Below are positions 23,620 through 35,944 of a DNA stretch of 64,000 bases, in pieces. Position 1 is the first letter of the stretch, and the number at the start of each line of letters is the position of its first letter. Where the stretch lies: assembly GCA_023101885.1 (NCBI GenBank), contig JALPQD010000390.1, positions 546,757 through 610,756 of the forward strand. The letters are read 5' to 3'. The stretch is from Typhlomys cinereus. Taxonomy: Eukaryota > Chordata > Mammalia > Rodentia > Platacanthomyidae. The position numbers were made by a program, and so were the translations under genes. The notes beneath the pieces are model-generated. The model worked only from the letters and a program-made list of their open reading frames with translations, made no database searches and had not been told where the DNA came from.

Positions 23620-24500
23620 TTCTGCTGCACCCTTGTCAAACATCTGCTCCTCAAGTAAGGCCCTAGACCACGCCCTAGGCTCCAGATCATCTGTGTGCTC
23701 TACTGGCCACTCTGCCTTTCTGCCCTGGACCCTGGAGGACCTCCCTGTTCCTCAGAATTCAACAGAATAAGGTAGAGAAAACCTAAGCAACAGGCTAGGG
23801 CACCAACACCATTCATCTGAGGTCTTCTAAAATCATCCCATCACACAGGAGAGAATCTTCACATCCAGCTGTAAGAGAAGTAAATCCTTTTTACCATCCT
23901 GTTACTCTCAATTATTAGTCACCATAGTTTAACATTTCTATATAGCCCACTCAAAAATCCATACAACTTCAGGGATTATACCATTCACCTTCACATGTCA
24001 TCAAGGAAGTAAACCTAAAAAGTGCCCTTCCTTAATCTTCAATCCCTATCTACTAAACCTGGCTTAATTGATGTGTTAGCAGTCCAATAGCCTCATCTAG
24101 GAAATAATACCAACACCAGACAGGCATATCCAACTCCAAGGCAAACGCTAGCAATAACTGTCTAATTCAGTTCAGCCAAAGACACACAAAAATGAAGGAC
24201 ATAAGAGATGAAACAAAAATGCCCAGGTCACAGCACAAATCCACGGAGAAACAAAAACCAAGGCAACAAAATCTCCTACAAAAAGAAATAAACCCATAAT
24301 GATGGAATCCAACCAGAACAAACTGACAGAAAATAGCCAAGAAAGCCATACCCAAGATAATGAGTTTTAAAGCCCAATTTTTACTATGATCAAAACAATG
24401 AAAGAGGAAATCTGGGAGGAATTAAATAACTGCATCAACCAGTTTTCACATAAATAAATAAATAAATATATAAATAATGAATAAGTAAATAAAAAGGAAA
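23620..24500 (+). mobile_element. L1 5' UTR plus start of ORF1, then an A-rich tail
   Basis: 24219 starts a decayed ORF1 (MPRSQHKSTEKQ..., then a stop) that matches the ORF1 start of the L1 at 35944 (MPKSKCKSMRSN). 24290-24450 matches 39080-39230 read in reverse. The upstream 23620-24218 would be its 5' UTR. It breaks off early in ORF1 and is followed by an AAATAAAT-rich stretch (24451-24500), so it is the unusual L1 fragment that keeps the 5' end and lacks the 3' end. Confidence 0.6.
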
Positions 24501-24509
24501 GTCTTTACC

Positions 24510-26620
24510 CTCAAAAGTTCAAGGCTTTATCACAGCTTCAAGGTCTGTCTGAACTATACAACAACTTGTCTTGATTGCAGGTAGCAATACAACTTTATTT
24601 AAAACAAAATGACAATTCAGATGAGTGACAAATATTCTGTCAAGATTGATAGTCATATGAGTAAAGTACTCAGAGGTCATAGTAATTGTTTGACTCTTCC
24701 TTTTATGAGGTTCAAGAAAAAAAGGTGGTACTCTATTTTGATTATAGATTTGGTAAAGATATAGATTAAGTAAACCTTTGCTCATTGAATATGTTCCTTT
24801 CTGTAATGCATCTGATTTTAACCACAGGTACAACTAGTTATGCATATAGATAAGATGTTAAATAGGGAAATCTCCTATGCACACAAAACACATCTAGGCC
24901 TATTGATTCTTCTTCCTCTATACCTGAATATGCTGGGAGTATGCTTTTGTAGATACTGTTCAAGTTTGATGGCTTTTAGTAAGAGGAGGAATTTATTCCA
25001 CTGTTGGGGGAGAAATGTTAGTGTAGCTCAATGAAGGTTCAGTCCTATGTAGATAACAGCTGGAAGTTAAATTGGTCAGAGAGAAAGAGAGGTATCTGGA
25101 TAGCATGTGCATATAATGGTCTCAGGCTGCCAATTGTCTTAGTAGATGAAGACAGTGTGCATAACCCAAGTTAATTACCTATTCACTATAGTTGCCTGCC
25201 TCAGGTCAATCTAAAAAAAAAGCTTCTCTACAAGTCTGATCTTTGGGGCTTCTGATTTCTCAAGGGAGTTGCCTTCGATTTACTTATAAATCTTCAGAAA
25301 ACACTCTCCCAAGTGCTGTGCAGAACTATATCAATATTCCTTATAAAGGTCTATTGAAAGTCTCAGCTCCAAGATTCTGTTTCATATTTGTCCTTCCAGG
25401 AACCTCTCAAAAAAAAAACTGAAAAAGAGAATTCTACAATATTAGGATAATTTGTTTTCATATTGAGAACTATATAACTTTGTGTTTCACCTTGACACAG
25501 GCAGACAAGAGTCTAGCATATTGTTTCTTCTTACATGCAAAAGACCACGTGCCCAAATCTGAAATCAATGGCCTGACAAGAACCCCTGTCAGCTCATTGT
25601 GAGGAATAACTGAGCAGCCATTGAATATTTAACTAATACTGATATTTAACTGATATGACCTAACTTAAATATACAGATTATGGCAGGTTTGAGGTGGGTG
25701 AAAAAGGTTGGCAAAGGGCTAATGAATTACTGAGGAAGGATATTGACTCAGAATGGTAGGACTGAGATATCTTTCCACCTATGAGATTTAGCACTTTACA
25801 GTACTTATACATTATTTAATTATAGATAGCAAACTATTGAATCAGCTGGTCTGAATTCCAAGTCAGTTTGTACCCCCAAGTCCTACCAATTTGTTGAATC
25901 ACAGCTTTTCTCAATGAAGCCTGGAAAATATGAAGTTGACTTCTACATAGTGAGAACATTGTTCTCATACAACGTTTCAGCTGTAACAGAATGTAGAACG
26001 TAAGATTTAAGTCATGGAGAGTGTCATTGGCTACGCACTTTAGCACATTTGTTTATTGGCACAATTATTTGAGAGCATACAAGTTTCAGCTTAACAAAAA
26101 TTTTACACAGTTTTAATAGTGCTATTAATTGTTGGTTTTAGTTTGGTGCAACTTGGAGTGGGTTTTTATGACTAGAAAGAGGAGTTTTGAGACGTTTTGC
26201 TCCAAAGAATTTCATTTTTAAGTTTACATGACATTAAGAATTTTTTAAAGCTCTGTACTACTCTAAACCCCAAGAGCTCAGCAACTTCTTTCAAAAGTTT
26301 TTGTGTAATCAAGTCCTTCCAGAGGAACCTTGGCAGACCTCTGTCAGTATTACTTAGACAGTAGTACCCTCCAAGAATGATTTTGTATGACTATGGAAAT
26401 AACTGAAGATTTTAAAGACCTTTGTATGCCAGCTTTTCCCAATTTTACTTTTATTGCACTGCCTTTTCTTCTCCTTCCTAATATCATTATTCTTAAACAA
26501 ATGCTTAATTTTGAAAAGCTGATCAATGCACAGGAAGTATGAAGATAGTACAGATAGTGCCTACACACTCTTCCTTAATTTTTGCTAGGAGCAACATTTT
26601 AGGAGTGTAGTACAAAATCA
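24510..26620 (+). repeat. Copy of the OR-flank block seen at 14700-16320, without the OR
   Basis: 25250-25470 aligns with 14940-15140 (ACTCTC.C..AGT...GTGCAGAA, AAAGGTCTA.TGAAAG). 25620-25925 aligns with 15290-15580 (GAATATTTAACT, TGAATCAGCTG.TCTGAAT, AATCACAG.TTTT). 26330-26420 aligns with 16210-16290. The OR exon expected about 400 bases further on is missing. Confidence 0.65.
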
Positions 26621-27099
26621 AAATCAGGAGCAATGTAAGTTCTCTTGAAGATTCCAAACATTCCAAACATTCTTCTGTCTTCTCTTATATGACAAGAGAA
26701 TCAAGCATTAAAAAAATTAGATGCCATATGCAAATATGGACTCACTGGGATTAAATGAGCTCTGTATCTTACTTTTTTCATGAGTGACATAGAAGTAGAT
26801 GCATGCTCATCCCAGAAACTGCAGACTACATTTTTGATGCTTAGATATTATTCAGTGGCAATATTATCAGCTGAAAAAGTGTTAATGAATACATATTTTT
26901 CTTTAATGGTGACACTATCGTCAAGTATTTCCCAAGTATTGTCTATAAAGAAGACCCTTGGTGACAGATTAATAAATACATGACCATATTCTGGTAGAGT
27001 AAAGATAAAAATATAAAAGGAAAGGCTGTAAAATAGAATGCAGAACATGCTATTTAAAGGATATCTTCACAGTTTGTGGTAGGTTAGGACACCATGCTA
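26621..27099. other. Unassigned stretch where an OR exon would be expected
   Basis: No OR motif can be read in any frame in this stretch. It may be the remains of the deleted OR region. Confidence 0.35.
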
Positions 27100-27114
27100 G
27101 GAAAATATATTTTT

Positions 27115-27414
27115 TATTTTTTTATTATTTATTCAATTGTGCATGTGTGTGTGTGTGCGCATGTGTGTATGTATGTGTATGTATATGTGTGTGTGTATGT
27201 AGAACCACGGGCGAATTCGGGAACCACCATAGACCGCCTCCACCTCTTCCTTGTTTACTCTGCCCGGGGATTCACAGGCTCTGCCCCACCAGGACCAGAA
27301 ACGCAGGCCGCCCTCCGTTTCCGCCCATCGTCTATACGTGGGGTCTAGGATCCGAACTCAAGACCTTCCACCTTCAAGGCAGAGGCTTAACCCCTGAGTC
27401 ACTTCTCCAGCCCC
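27115..27414 (-). mobile_element. tRNA-derived SINE, copy 2
   Basis: It is the same family as the copy at 683 (minus-strand head GGGGCTGGAGAAGTGACTCA, (TG)n-rich end). Flanks GGAAAATATATTTTT (27100-27114) and GGAAATATTTTTA (27415-27427) form an imperfect duplication, so it is older than copies 3-5. Confidence 0.8.
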
Positions 27415-27719
27415 GGAAATATTTTTAATAGAAAATTTACAACAGTGAATTTCTTCCTGAGCAACTTGCATGGAAAGTGTTTCACTTTCTTCAATACCAT
27501 AGCCAATGATAAGTTGCCCATTCTCCAATAAATAAGCTGTCACCTATATTTGGGATAAAAACTTGAGTCAAACTTAATCACATCAAAGTAAGATGTGAAA
27601 GACGAAGGTGACAGGTTCAGCAGATAGAAGCAGTGACAGAAAAGTGGCAGAGGATCCAAATGATCAAAACTCATGAAAATAGCATATGAAACTGTGAAAC
27701 AACATTTACAATAATTTGT

Positions 27720-27865
27720 TTATTAAGGAGGGGGTGGAGGGCCTAGGAAAACTTTCAGAAGTCAGTTCTTTACTTCTACCATGTGGACTTCTGGTGACTG
27801 AACTCAGGTTGCCAGGTTTGTAAAGTGAGCGCCTTATCCACTGAATTATGTCACCCCCCCCAACA
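27720..27865 (-). mobile_element. B3-like SINE
   Basis: Read on the minus strand: a tRNA-like head (TCAGTGGATAAGGCGCTCAC), CAACCTGAGTTCAGTCACC, then AGTCCACATGGTAGAAGTAA and a segment resembling CTCCTGAAAGTT. This matches B3. Confidence 0.5.
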
Positions 27866-28386
27866 TTACTTTTTAAGTAACTAAAGTTGAAAGAAAATAT
27901 TTGTGGGTGAATCAAATGAGTTAAATCAATGTTCCTAAGACCATGGGGGCATGAAAGTCATAGAATGAAGAGTATGTTTGCAATGCATGTGGCCATTTCT
28001 ATTTAAAAATCTGTTAATAATGGTGCTATCTGAAAATTTAGGAGAATAAATTGGTAGACACATGGGTATTGCAAAATTGCCCAACGCCACTAGGGCTTAG
28101 GGATGGCAGTTACATCTAACGAAGTGCTATTATGTCCTCACTAGAACTGATGGGTTTGTAAAGCTAGTACTTGGGAAACTTGCAACCTTGAACAAGCACA
28201 TTCTATTCCTAAGATGGCCTTACATTTCCCCCTTAGTTAACCTTTGATTTATTCCTGATTAAAGACTCCTTTACTTTTTAAAGTTTGTGTATTTTTCTAA
28301 TTTTACAAGCACATTAAGTATTTATTCCTGCTTCCCTTCATTCCCCCTCCCAGGTTATATAATGGTTATATAATAAGGCGTTGTTT

Positions 28387-28389
<3 letters not shown>
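27866..28389. other. Unassigned spacer
   Basis: I see no gene and no clear repeat in this stretch. Confidence 0.35.

Positions 28390-28433
<44 letters not shown>
28390..28433. repeat. (GA)n microsatellite
   Basis: An uninterrupted GA dinucleotide run. Confidence 0.95.
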
Positions 28434-28437
<4 letters not shown>

Positions 28438-28566
28438 TGAATTTATGTCCACTGTGTTGTAACTCCAGAAATTAATGAGGGAGAAGCTGGCATTCAAATT
28501 TGTCCTCACCAATGTGTAGCATCTAAGTTTGTGTTTCTTCTTTTTAATTTTTTTTAATGTATGTGC

Positions 28567-28621
<55 letters not shown>

Positions 28622-28842
28622 ATGAAGGCACTTGAGTGTTTGTATGTGTGACCTGTGGAGGCCCAAGGGTAACATCAGAATTATCCTGCCTGGATTTCTC
28701 TACCTTCTTGTTGCTTTGCTGCAGGGTTGGAATTTCAGACAGCTACAATTTCTCCTTGTGTATTTACATATGATGTAGAATCTGAACTCCTTTGCTTGTG
28801 GGTTTAAGGCTTGAACCACTGAGTCATCTCCCCATCCCTCTA
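28567..28842 (-). mobile_element. B4-like SINE with (TG)n
   Basis: A TG run (28568-28618) is followed by CCTGTGGAGGCCCAAGGGTA, a B1-like middle, and a tRNA/ID-like head at the end (minus-strand GGGATGGGGAGATGACTCAG). That is the B4 order. Confidence 0.6.
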
Positions 28843-29142
28843 AGTATCTCTAGTTTTATGTTGTCTATGCCTAGTTCAATGTTAATATCATCATTTTTAA
28901 ACAATCTCTTGGTACTAAGCACTTTATTCTTTAATGATAATACTATTTTCAACCATTTGTTGGGTATCTATCAACAACCTCATGCTACATAAATATCTCA
29001 TCTAATAGTTTTGCTCCAATCTGTCATGAATTATTCTACTTACCATCATTTCCCTGTCTTTTGTGAGGATGATAAAGTCAAGGAATAAATATTGATATCT
29101 AAAGAGACAAAGGAACTTGAACAGTTCATGAATGAATTTGCA

Positions 29143-30187
29143 AGATTTTTTGTTTTATTTTTATTTAATTTTTTAATTTTTTACCTAGTTATACAAGCTC
29201 AATGGGTAGGTATCCTCATCTCCCTCCTTTCCCTTCCCCTCTCTCTCTGCCCTTTCTTCCTCCCTCTCCTCTTTTGGTATTTCCTGCCTACTCTCTTCCA
29301 CCCTCCAGAACATCAGCTTATATGGGCCCCAAAGTTCTCTTTTAGTCATCTACACTAGTGAGGATTCAGGACTCTGTGGCATACCTTGGGGCCCCTTCAT
29401 GGGCTGCCCACTAATACGAGAACTCCATTATATCTATCTAACTTCTTGCCTCTAAGGATCCTACTGCCTGAAGCCATGTTCCCTGAGATCCATGCTAATC
29501 CAAGGGGTCTTGTTGACATGTCAGCCATTACTCAGGTCAGGCAAGGTCCAATCACATTGCAGCAATATCCCGGCTGCCGCAGCTGAGACTTGAGTGGAGT
29601 ATCATTATCCATAGGTCTTCCTTATCGTTAGGTTCTTACAGTCTTGCTGACCCTCTTCTGCAAGGTTCTCTGAGTTTTAGGATGGGGAGAGATTTGGTTG
29701 GTCTGGTTCCAGGTGAACATGGTAGGGTCTTTCATGTTCTGAATTATGGTTGGTTGTTGTTTTCAGTTTTGCTGTTCCTGCACTGTACTTGGTTGCATCC
29801 TGTTTGAGTGTTGAGGTCTTCTCTGAACCAAAGATAAAAGGTTGTTGAAAATAAGGTGTTAGTATAAGAAGAGGCTTAAAGGTAGAGGGAAGAACAGGAG
29901 TAGTGAGTGGGTCAGTTTCCCTGGTTGCCAGTTAGCTACCATCTAACTGCTGGCCTCTATCCCCTTCATGACTGGGGGGATATGTCCATCTCTTTAAACC
30001 TGTCCAATCCCAAGCAAACAGGAAGGGAAGTGAGAGTGAGCTGTGTCATGTGTCTGGCTACTTACAGGTTGTTCATGACCGTGTCCTAATTTCTCTATTG
30101 GATTGTGCTCTTTCCTGTCCTTTCTCTTCAGGTTTTCTTTCCCTTCCCTCCCAGTTTCATTCTTTTGTGGTTATAATAGGTTTTATA
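29143..30187 (-). mobile_element. Old L1 (L1-E), 3' UTR part
   Basis: This is homologous in order to the 3' UTR of the younger L1s (GGATGGGGAGAGATTTGGTT, then CAGTTTTGCTGTTCCTGCA) but more diverged. It ends at the insertion point of the full-length L1-B. The element continues at 36369. Confidence 0.75.
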
Positions 30188-30909
30188 GAGATTTACTTTC
30201 TTTTTTTTATTAATATATTTTTTATTATTTCAGCACATACAAACTTAATAGGTACACCAGTTCCTTCCCTCCCTCCTCCTCCCCCCGAACCCCCTGCTTT
30301 CCCTCCCCTCACCCCTGCTGCCCCATCCCCCTGTGCCTCCTGCCCCAATTCCCAGAGTACTTTCTTGTGCATGCCTGACTCTCCTCTGAGCCCTCCTCTC
30401 CGATGACGTACAAGGACCCAGTGGCATTTCCCTGAACCCTTTCCCGTGTTCCCCTTAAGCATAGGAACACTACTGTGGCTGTCAATCCCTTGCCTCCAAG
30501 GATCTTGGTGCCTTTAGCAGATGCTAGACTTTGTGAGGTCAAGAGTGTTGGACATTGCGCCGGGCATGCAATATCCAATTATGATTGCTTCAGCCCCAAC
30601 TTGTGTGGAGTATCTTGCAAATCATTGCTCCTCCCATCTTTTTGCTCTTACAATCTTACTGCCCCCTCTTCCGCAAATGTCCCTGAGCTTCAGGATGGGG
30701 AGAGATTAGTCTGGCCTAGTTGTAGGTGGTTGATATAGAGTCTCTGAAGTTCTGGGTACTGGTTCATTGATTTTCTTTTGCAGTTTTGTTGCTCCTGCAA
30801 TGCCCTTCACTCCATCGTGATGGGCACTGTATGTCACCCCCTGGCCAGAGACAAAAAGCTGTTAAACTGGAGTCTTATTATAAGAGCACATTCAAGGATA
30901 GATGTAATA

Positions 30910-30948
30910 CTTATACCCAAAAGTGGAATCGCAGGGTCATATGGCATT
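30910..30948 (-). other. ORF2-derived patch inside the L1-B 3' UTR
   Basis: TTATACCCAAAAGTGGAATC and the 18 bases after it repeat 31552-31589 of the same element's ORF2 with one mismatch in 38. The L1-A and L1-C 3' UTRs have unrelated sequence (AAAAGTGGGAAACC) at this place. Confidence 0.85.
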
Positions 30949-31270
30949 AGGCAATGGGAGGGGTCAATCACCCATTTGCAAAATGGTTACTTTTTAATCT
31001 GCCGGACTATATGCCCTCCCCTTCTGGTGAGTTCATACACCCTTAGTTTTAAATGATCAGGAATGAATTGTGAACTTAACTAGGTGTCACATTACTTACT
31101 TGCAGTCCTTGATGGAGGCCTATTTTCTCTACTGTAATATGGTCACTTCTCTCATTGTTTCTGGTGTGGCCCTCCAACCCGATCCCTCCTGTTCGTAATC
31201 CTTGCAATTACTGTAGGTAATACATAGATTTACCTATGAGTATCTCAAGATGGGCTGGGTGGGTTTGGTA

Positions 31271-34200
31271 TTAGGAGCCACCTATTAGGGAGTACATACG
31301 GCGCTTAATTTTCTGGGTCTGGGATACTTCACTTAATATAATTGTTTCTAATTGTTTCCCGGCAAATTCCAGTAATTCATCATTTTTGATGGCTGAGTAG
31401 TACTCCATTGTATAGATGTACCACAGTTTCCTTATCCACTTGTGAACTGTTGGACATTTGGGTTGATTCCATGTCTTTGCTATTGTAAACAGTGCTGCTA
31501 TGAACATGGTCATGCTTGTGCTATCGAGGTGAACCTCTGCTGTATGGGGGGTTATTCCCAAAAGTGGAATCGCAGGGTCATATGGCATTTCAACCTTTAA
31601 TTTCTTTAAGAATCTCCAGACGGCTTGCCAGAGTGGCTGTATGAGCCTGCACTCCCACCAGCAATGTAGGAGAGTTCCCCTCTCTCCACATCCTCTCCAG
31701 CATTTGTTTTTGTTTGTGTTGTGGATTTTTGCCATCCTGACCGGGGTGAGATGATATCTCAGGGAAGTTTTGATTTGCATTTCCCTGATGGCTAAAGAAG
31801 TGGAGCATTTTTTCAGATATTTGTTAGACATTTTAATTTCATCCCTGGTAAAGTTTCTTTTAAGTTCCAGGGCCCATTTTTTAATTGGGCCATTGGTTTC
31901 CTTGATGTTTAGTTTTCTAAGTTCTTTGTGCATTCTGGACAGTAGAGCTCTATGAGATATGTGGTTAGTGAAGATTTTCTCCCATTCTGTGGGTTGCCTT
32001 TGAGCTCGTGTTGCAATCTCTTTATCTGAACAGAAGCTCTTTAATTTCACAAGATCCCAATTGTTGAGAGTTGGTAGCAGTGACTGTGCCATTGGATGTC
32101 TGTTTAGGAACTGTTCCCTATCCTTTCAACTATGGTTTTTATAGTCTCCGGCCTTATATCAAGGTCCTTGATCCATTTGGAATTAAGTCTTGTACATGGT
32201 GACAACTACGGTTCCAGGTTTAATCTTCTGCACGTGGAGATCCAGTTTTGCCAGCACCATTTGTTGAAGATGCTGTTCTTTTTCCATTGGATTCTTTGGG
32301 CCCCTTTGTCAAAGACCAAATGGCTGTAATTTTGTGGGCTTATATCTGGGTCTTCAATCCTTATCCATTGATCTGTGTGTCTATTTTGGAGCCAGTACCA
32401 GGCTGTTTTTAGAACTATGGATTTGTAGTATAGAGGTATGGTAATACCTCCAGCAGTGTTTTTGTTACTCAGGATTGTCTTTGCTATCCTGGGTATTTTG
32501 TGCTTCCATATGAATTTTGAGATTGTTTGGTCAACTTCTTTAAAGAATTGCTTTGGGATTTTAATTGGTATAGCATTGAATCTGTATATTGCCTTTGGTA
32601 GGATGGTCATTTTTATGATGTTGATTCTGCCAATCCAGGAACATGGGAGGTCTTTCCACCTTCTGGTGTCTTCTGCTATTTCTTTCTTTAGGGTTTTAAA
32701 GTTTTCATTGTAAAGGTCTTTTACCTCCTTGGTTAGGTTTATACCAAGGTATTTCATTTTTTAGGGGCTATAGTGAATGGGATGGTTTCTCTCAAGGCTT
32801 TTTCACTTCTTTCATCCTGGGCATATAGGAAGGCCTCTGATTTTTGCACATTTATTTTGCATCCTGCCACCCTGCTGAACTTCTCAATTAGTTCCAGGAG
32901 CTTCCTGGTGGAGTTCTTGGGATCACTCAGGTATAAGATCATGTCATCTGCAAATAGGGATGGCTTGACTTAATCCTTGCTGATTTCAATCCCTCTTATG
33001 TCACTTTCTTGTCTTATGGCTTCAGCTAAGACTTCAAGTACAATATTGAATAGAAGTGGTGAGAATGGACAGCCTTGTCTAGTTCCTGATCGAAGTGGGA
33101 ATGCTTCCAATTGTTCCCCATTGAGCATAATCCTTCCTGTGGGCTTGTTGTATACAGCTTTTATTATATTGATAAAGGTTCCTTCCATTCCTACTGTCTC
33201 TAGCGTTTTGATCATAAAAGGCTGTTGGATCTTATCAAAAGCTTTTTCTGCATCTATCGAGAGTATCATGTGTTCTTGGACTTTGGACTGGTTTACATGA
33301 TGAATTACATTTATTGATTTGCGTATGTTGAACCAACCTTGTGTGCCGGGGATGAAGCCTACTTGGTCCCCGTGAATGATCTTTTTAATATGTTTTTGAA
33401 TCCGATTTGCTAAGACTTTGTTGAGAATCTTTGCGTCTGTGTTCATCAGGGAGATCGGCCTATAGTTTTCTTTTTTAAGTGAATCTTTATTAGGTTTTGG
33501 GAGTAAAACGATATTAGCTTCATAGAAGGAATTTGGTAGTGTTCCTTCCTTTGCTATTTGATGGAACAGTTTAAGGAGTATTGGTGTTATTAACTCCTTA
33601 AATGTCTGGTAGAACTCTGTGCTGAATCCATCTGGTCCAGGACATTTTTTGGTGGGAAGATTCGAGATTACTTCCTCAATTTCCTTATATGTTATAGGAC
33701 CATTTAAATAATTCACAGCTTCCTGATTCAATTTAGGTAAGTTGTGTTTACTTAGAAATTCATCCATCTCTTTTGTGTTGTCAAACTTCACAGAGTATAA
33801 GTTTTTGAAATATGATGTTATAATTCTCTGGATTTCTTGGGTATCAGTAGTGATAGCTCCATGTTCATTTCTAATTTTGTTAATTTGGGTTTTCTCTCTC
33901 TTGCTTTTGGTTAATTTAGCTAGGGATCTTATTGATTTTTTCAAAGAACCAGCTTTTTGACTGGTTGATTTTTTCTATCATTTTCTTAATCTCGATTTCA
34001 GATATTTCTCCCCTTATTTTGCTAATCTTCTCTCTTCTACTACTTTTGGGATCAGATTGCTCTAGTTTCTCTAAAGCTTTATGCTGCATTGTTAAGTTGT
34101 TTATTTCTGATGTTTCCATTTTTTTTGATGTAGACATTAAGAGCTATGAACTTACCTCTTAGGGCAGCTTTCATTGTGTCCCAGAGATTTTGGTTAGTTG

Positions 34201-34829
34201 TATTTTTGTTATCATTCACTTTCAGGAAATCTTGAATTTCCTTTTTAATTTCTTCCTGAATCCAGTTCTCATTCAGCATCATATTGTTAAGTTTCCAGGA
34301 GTTAGTGTATTTTCTATTGTTTGATGTGTTGTGGACGTCCAGCTTTAGGTCGTGGTGGTCTGATAGGGCACAGGTTAGAATTTCAACTTTCTTGTATATG
34401 TGTAGATTCGTTTTGTGGCCCAATATGTGATCTATTTTGGAGAAAGTTCCGTGTGCTGCTGAGAAAAATGTGTATTCTTTGTGCATATATGTTCAGTATT
34501 GTGAAGTCTTCCTGGTGAATTGTACCTGTGACCAAAATGTAGTATCCATCCGTGTCTCTTATAATTTTCTTTGATTTGAAGTCCACTTTGTCTGATAGCA
34601 TAATGGCTGCCCCTGCCTGTTTTCTGCTTCCATTTGCTTGTAGAATTGTTGACCAGCCTTTTATTTTTAGAGCGTGCCTATCTTTTGTGGTGAGATGGGT
34701 TTCCTGCAGGCAGCAGATTGATGGATTGTGATTTTTAATCCAAGTTTGTAATCTGTGTCTCTTGATTGGTGAGTTAATTCCATTAACATTTAGTATTGTA
34801 ATGGAGAAACTGTTGTTAATTCCAGACAT
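31271..34829 (-). pseudogene. L1-B ORF2 (endonuclease, reverse transcriptase), broken
   Basis: On the minus strand it opens MSGINNSFSITILNVNG (34829) with the endonuclease QETH motif, continues through an RT segment ([25 protein letters not shown], near 33640 and 33080) and ends with a Cys-rich C-terminus ([14 protein letters not shown]) and RRMYSLIGGS. ORF2p normally nicks DNA and primes reverse transcription. Lesions: a deletion of about 200 bases in the endonuclease part at about 34486; frameshifts near 34080-34140, 33920-33945, 32950-32970, 32740-32757 and 32100-32206. Compare the better preserved copy at 41604-45423. Confidence 0.88.
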
Positions 34830-34879
34830 TTATTATGTTTAGTAGTTTTTATAAGTATATTGCTTCGCTTTTTATGGTG

Positions 34880-35944
34880 TTATATTTGCCTTCTGTTCTC
34901 CTGAATATGCCTGTTTTTTTCTTCACGGTTGAATATCATTTCTAGCATTTTTTGAAGGCCTGGTTTGGTGGACATGTATCCCTTCAAGTTGTCTTTGTGC
35001 TGGAAAATTTTTCTTTCTCTCTTGATCATGACTGATAGTTTTGCAGGGTAAATCAGCCTGGGTTGACATTTTTGCTCATTCAATACTTGAAGTATGTCTC
35101 TCCAAGCTCTTCTTGCTTTTACTGTTTCGACTGAGAAGTCATTTGTTATTTTAATAGGTTTACCTTTAAAAGTGACTTGTTTTTTTCTCCCTTGAAGCTC
35201 TCAGCACCAGTTCTTTATCTTGAATGTGGAGTGTTTTAACTATTATTTGCTGTGGCATGCTTCTGTTTTGGTCGTATCTGTTTGGGGTGTGGAATGCCTC
35301 TTGTATATGGATGGGCCTCTCTTTTTTTATATGAGGAAAGTTTTCCTTGATGATCGTTTTAAAAATTTCCTCTGGTATGGTATTTTGAGATTCTTGCTCT
35401 GGTATTCCATGAATACGCATGTTAGGCTTCTTCAGGGTGTCCCATATCTCTTGGATATTTCTCTCAAGTATCTTTTTGGCTTTAACAACCTCTTCCATGG
35501 AGGTGGTTAGTACTCCCACTTTTATCTTCAAGGTGTGAAATTCTGTTTTCTGCTTGTTAGTTCTGTTGATAAGACTCTCTGTGGAGTTCTGGGTTGAAGA
35601 TAACTTGTCTTGTAGCTCAGTTTTAAACTCTGCTTGAGTCTGTTTTAACTGCTCTATGTCAGTTTTTGTTTCTTGCACTGTTTTTCTCAACTCCTCAAAT
35701 GTCTGTTGTGTTCCTCCTCAAAGCAATTGATTCGATTATGTAATTCCTCCTGGATTTCCTCTTTCATAATATTGAACATGGTAATGATCATATTTTGAAA
35801 GTCGTTATCCTGGGTCAGGCTTTCTTGGCTTTTTTCCGTGGGTTTGTTCTGGTTGGAGTCTAACATTATGGGATTAATTTCTTCAGTGGGAAATTTGTTT
35901 ACTTGAGCGTTGCTTCTCATGGATTTGCACTTTGACTTTGGCAT
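34880..35944 (-). pseudogene. L1-B ORF1 (RNA-binding protein), broken
   Basis: It starts at 35944 (MPKSKCKSMRSN), then a heptad-rich coiled-coil stretch (IEQLKQTQAEFKTELQDKL), an RRM-like part (NMRIHGIPEQE) and a basic C-terminus ending IQENRRQI at 34880. This is the ORF1p order: trimeric coiled coil, RRM, C-terminal domain; the protein coats L1 RNA. Frameshifts at about 35690 and 35160-35180 break it into three pieces. Confidence 0.85.

Noticed and set aside
28366..28623. Open frames rich in His-Thr or Ser-Leu
   Set aside because: These are translations of GA and TG microsatellites.
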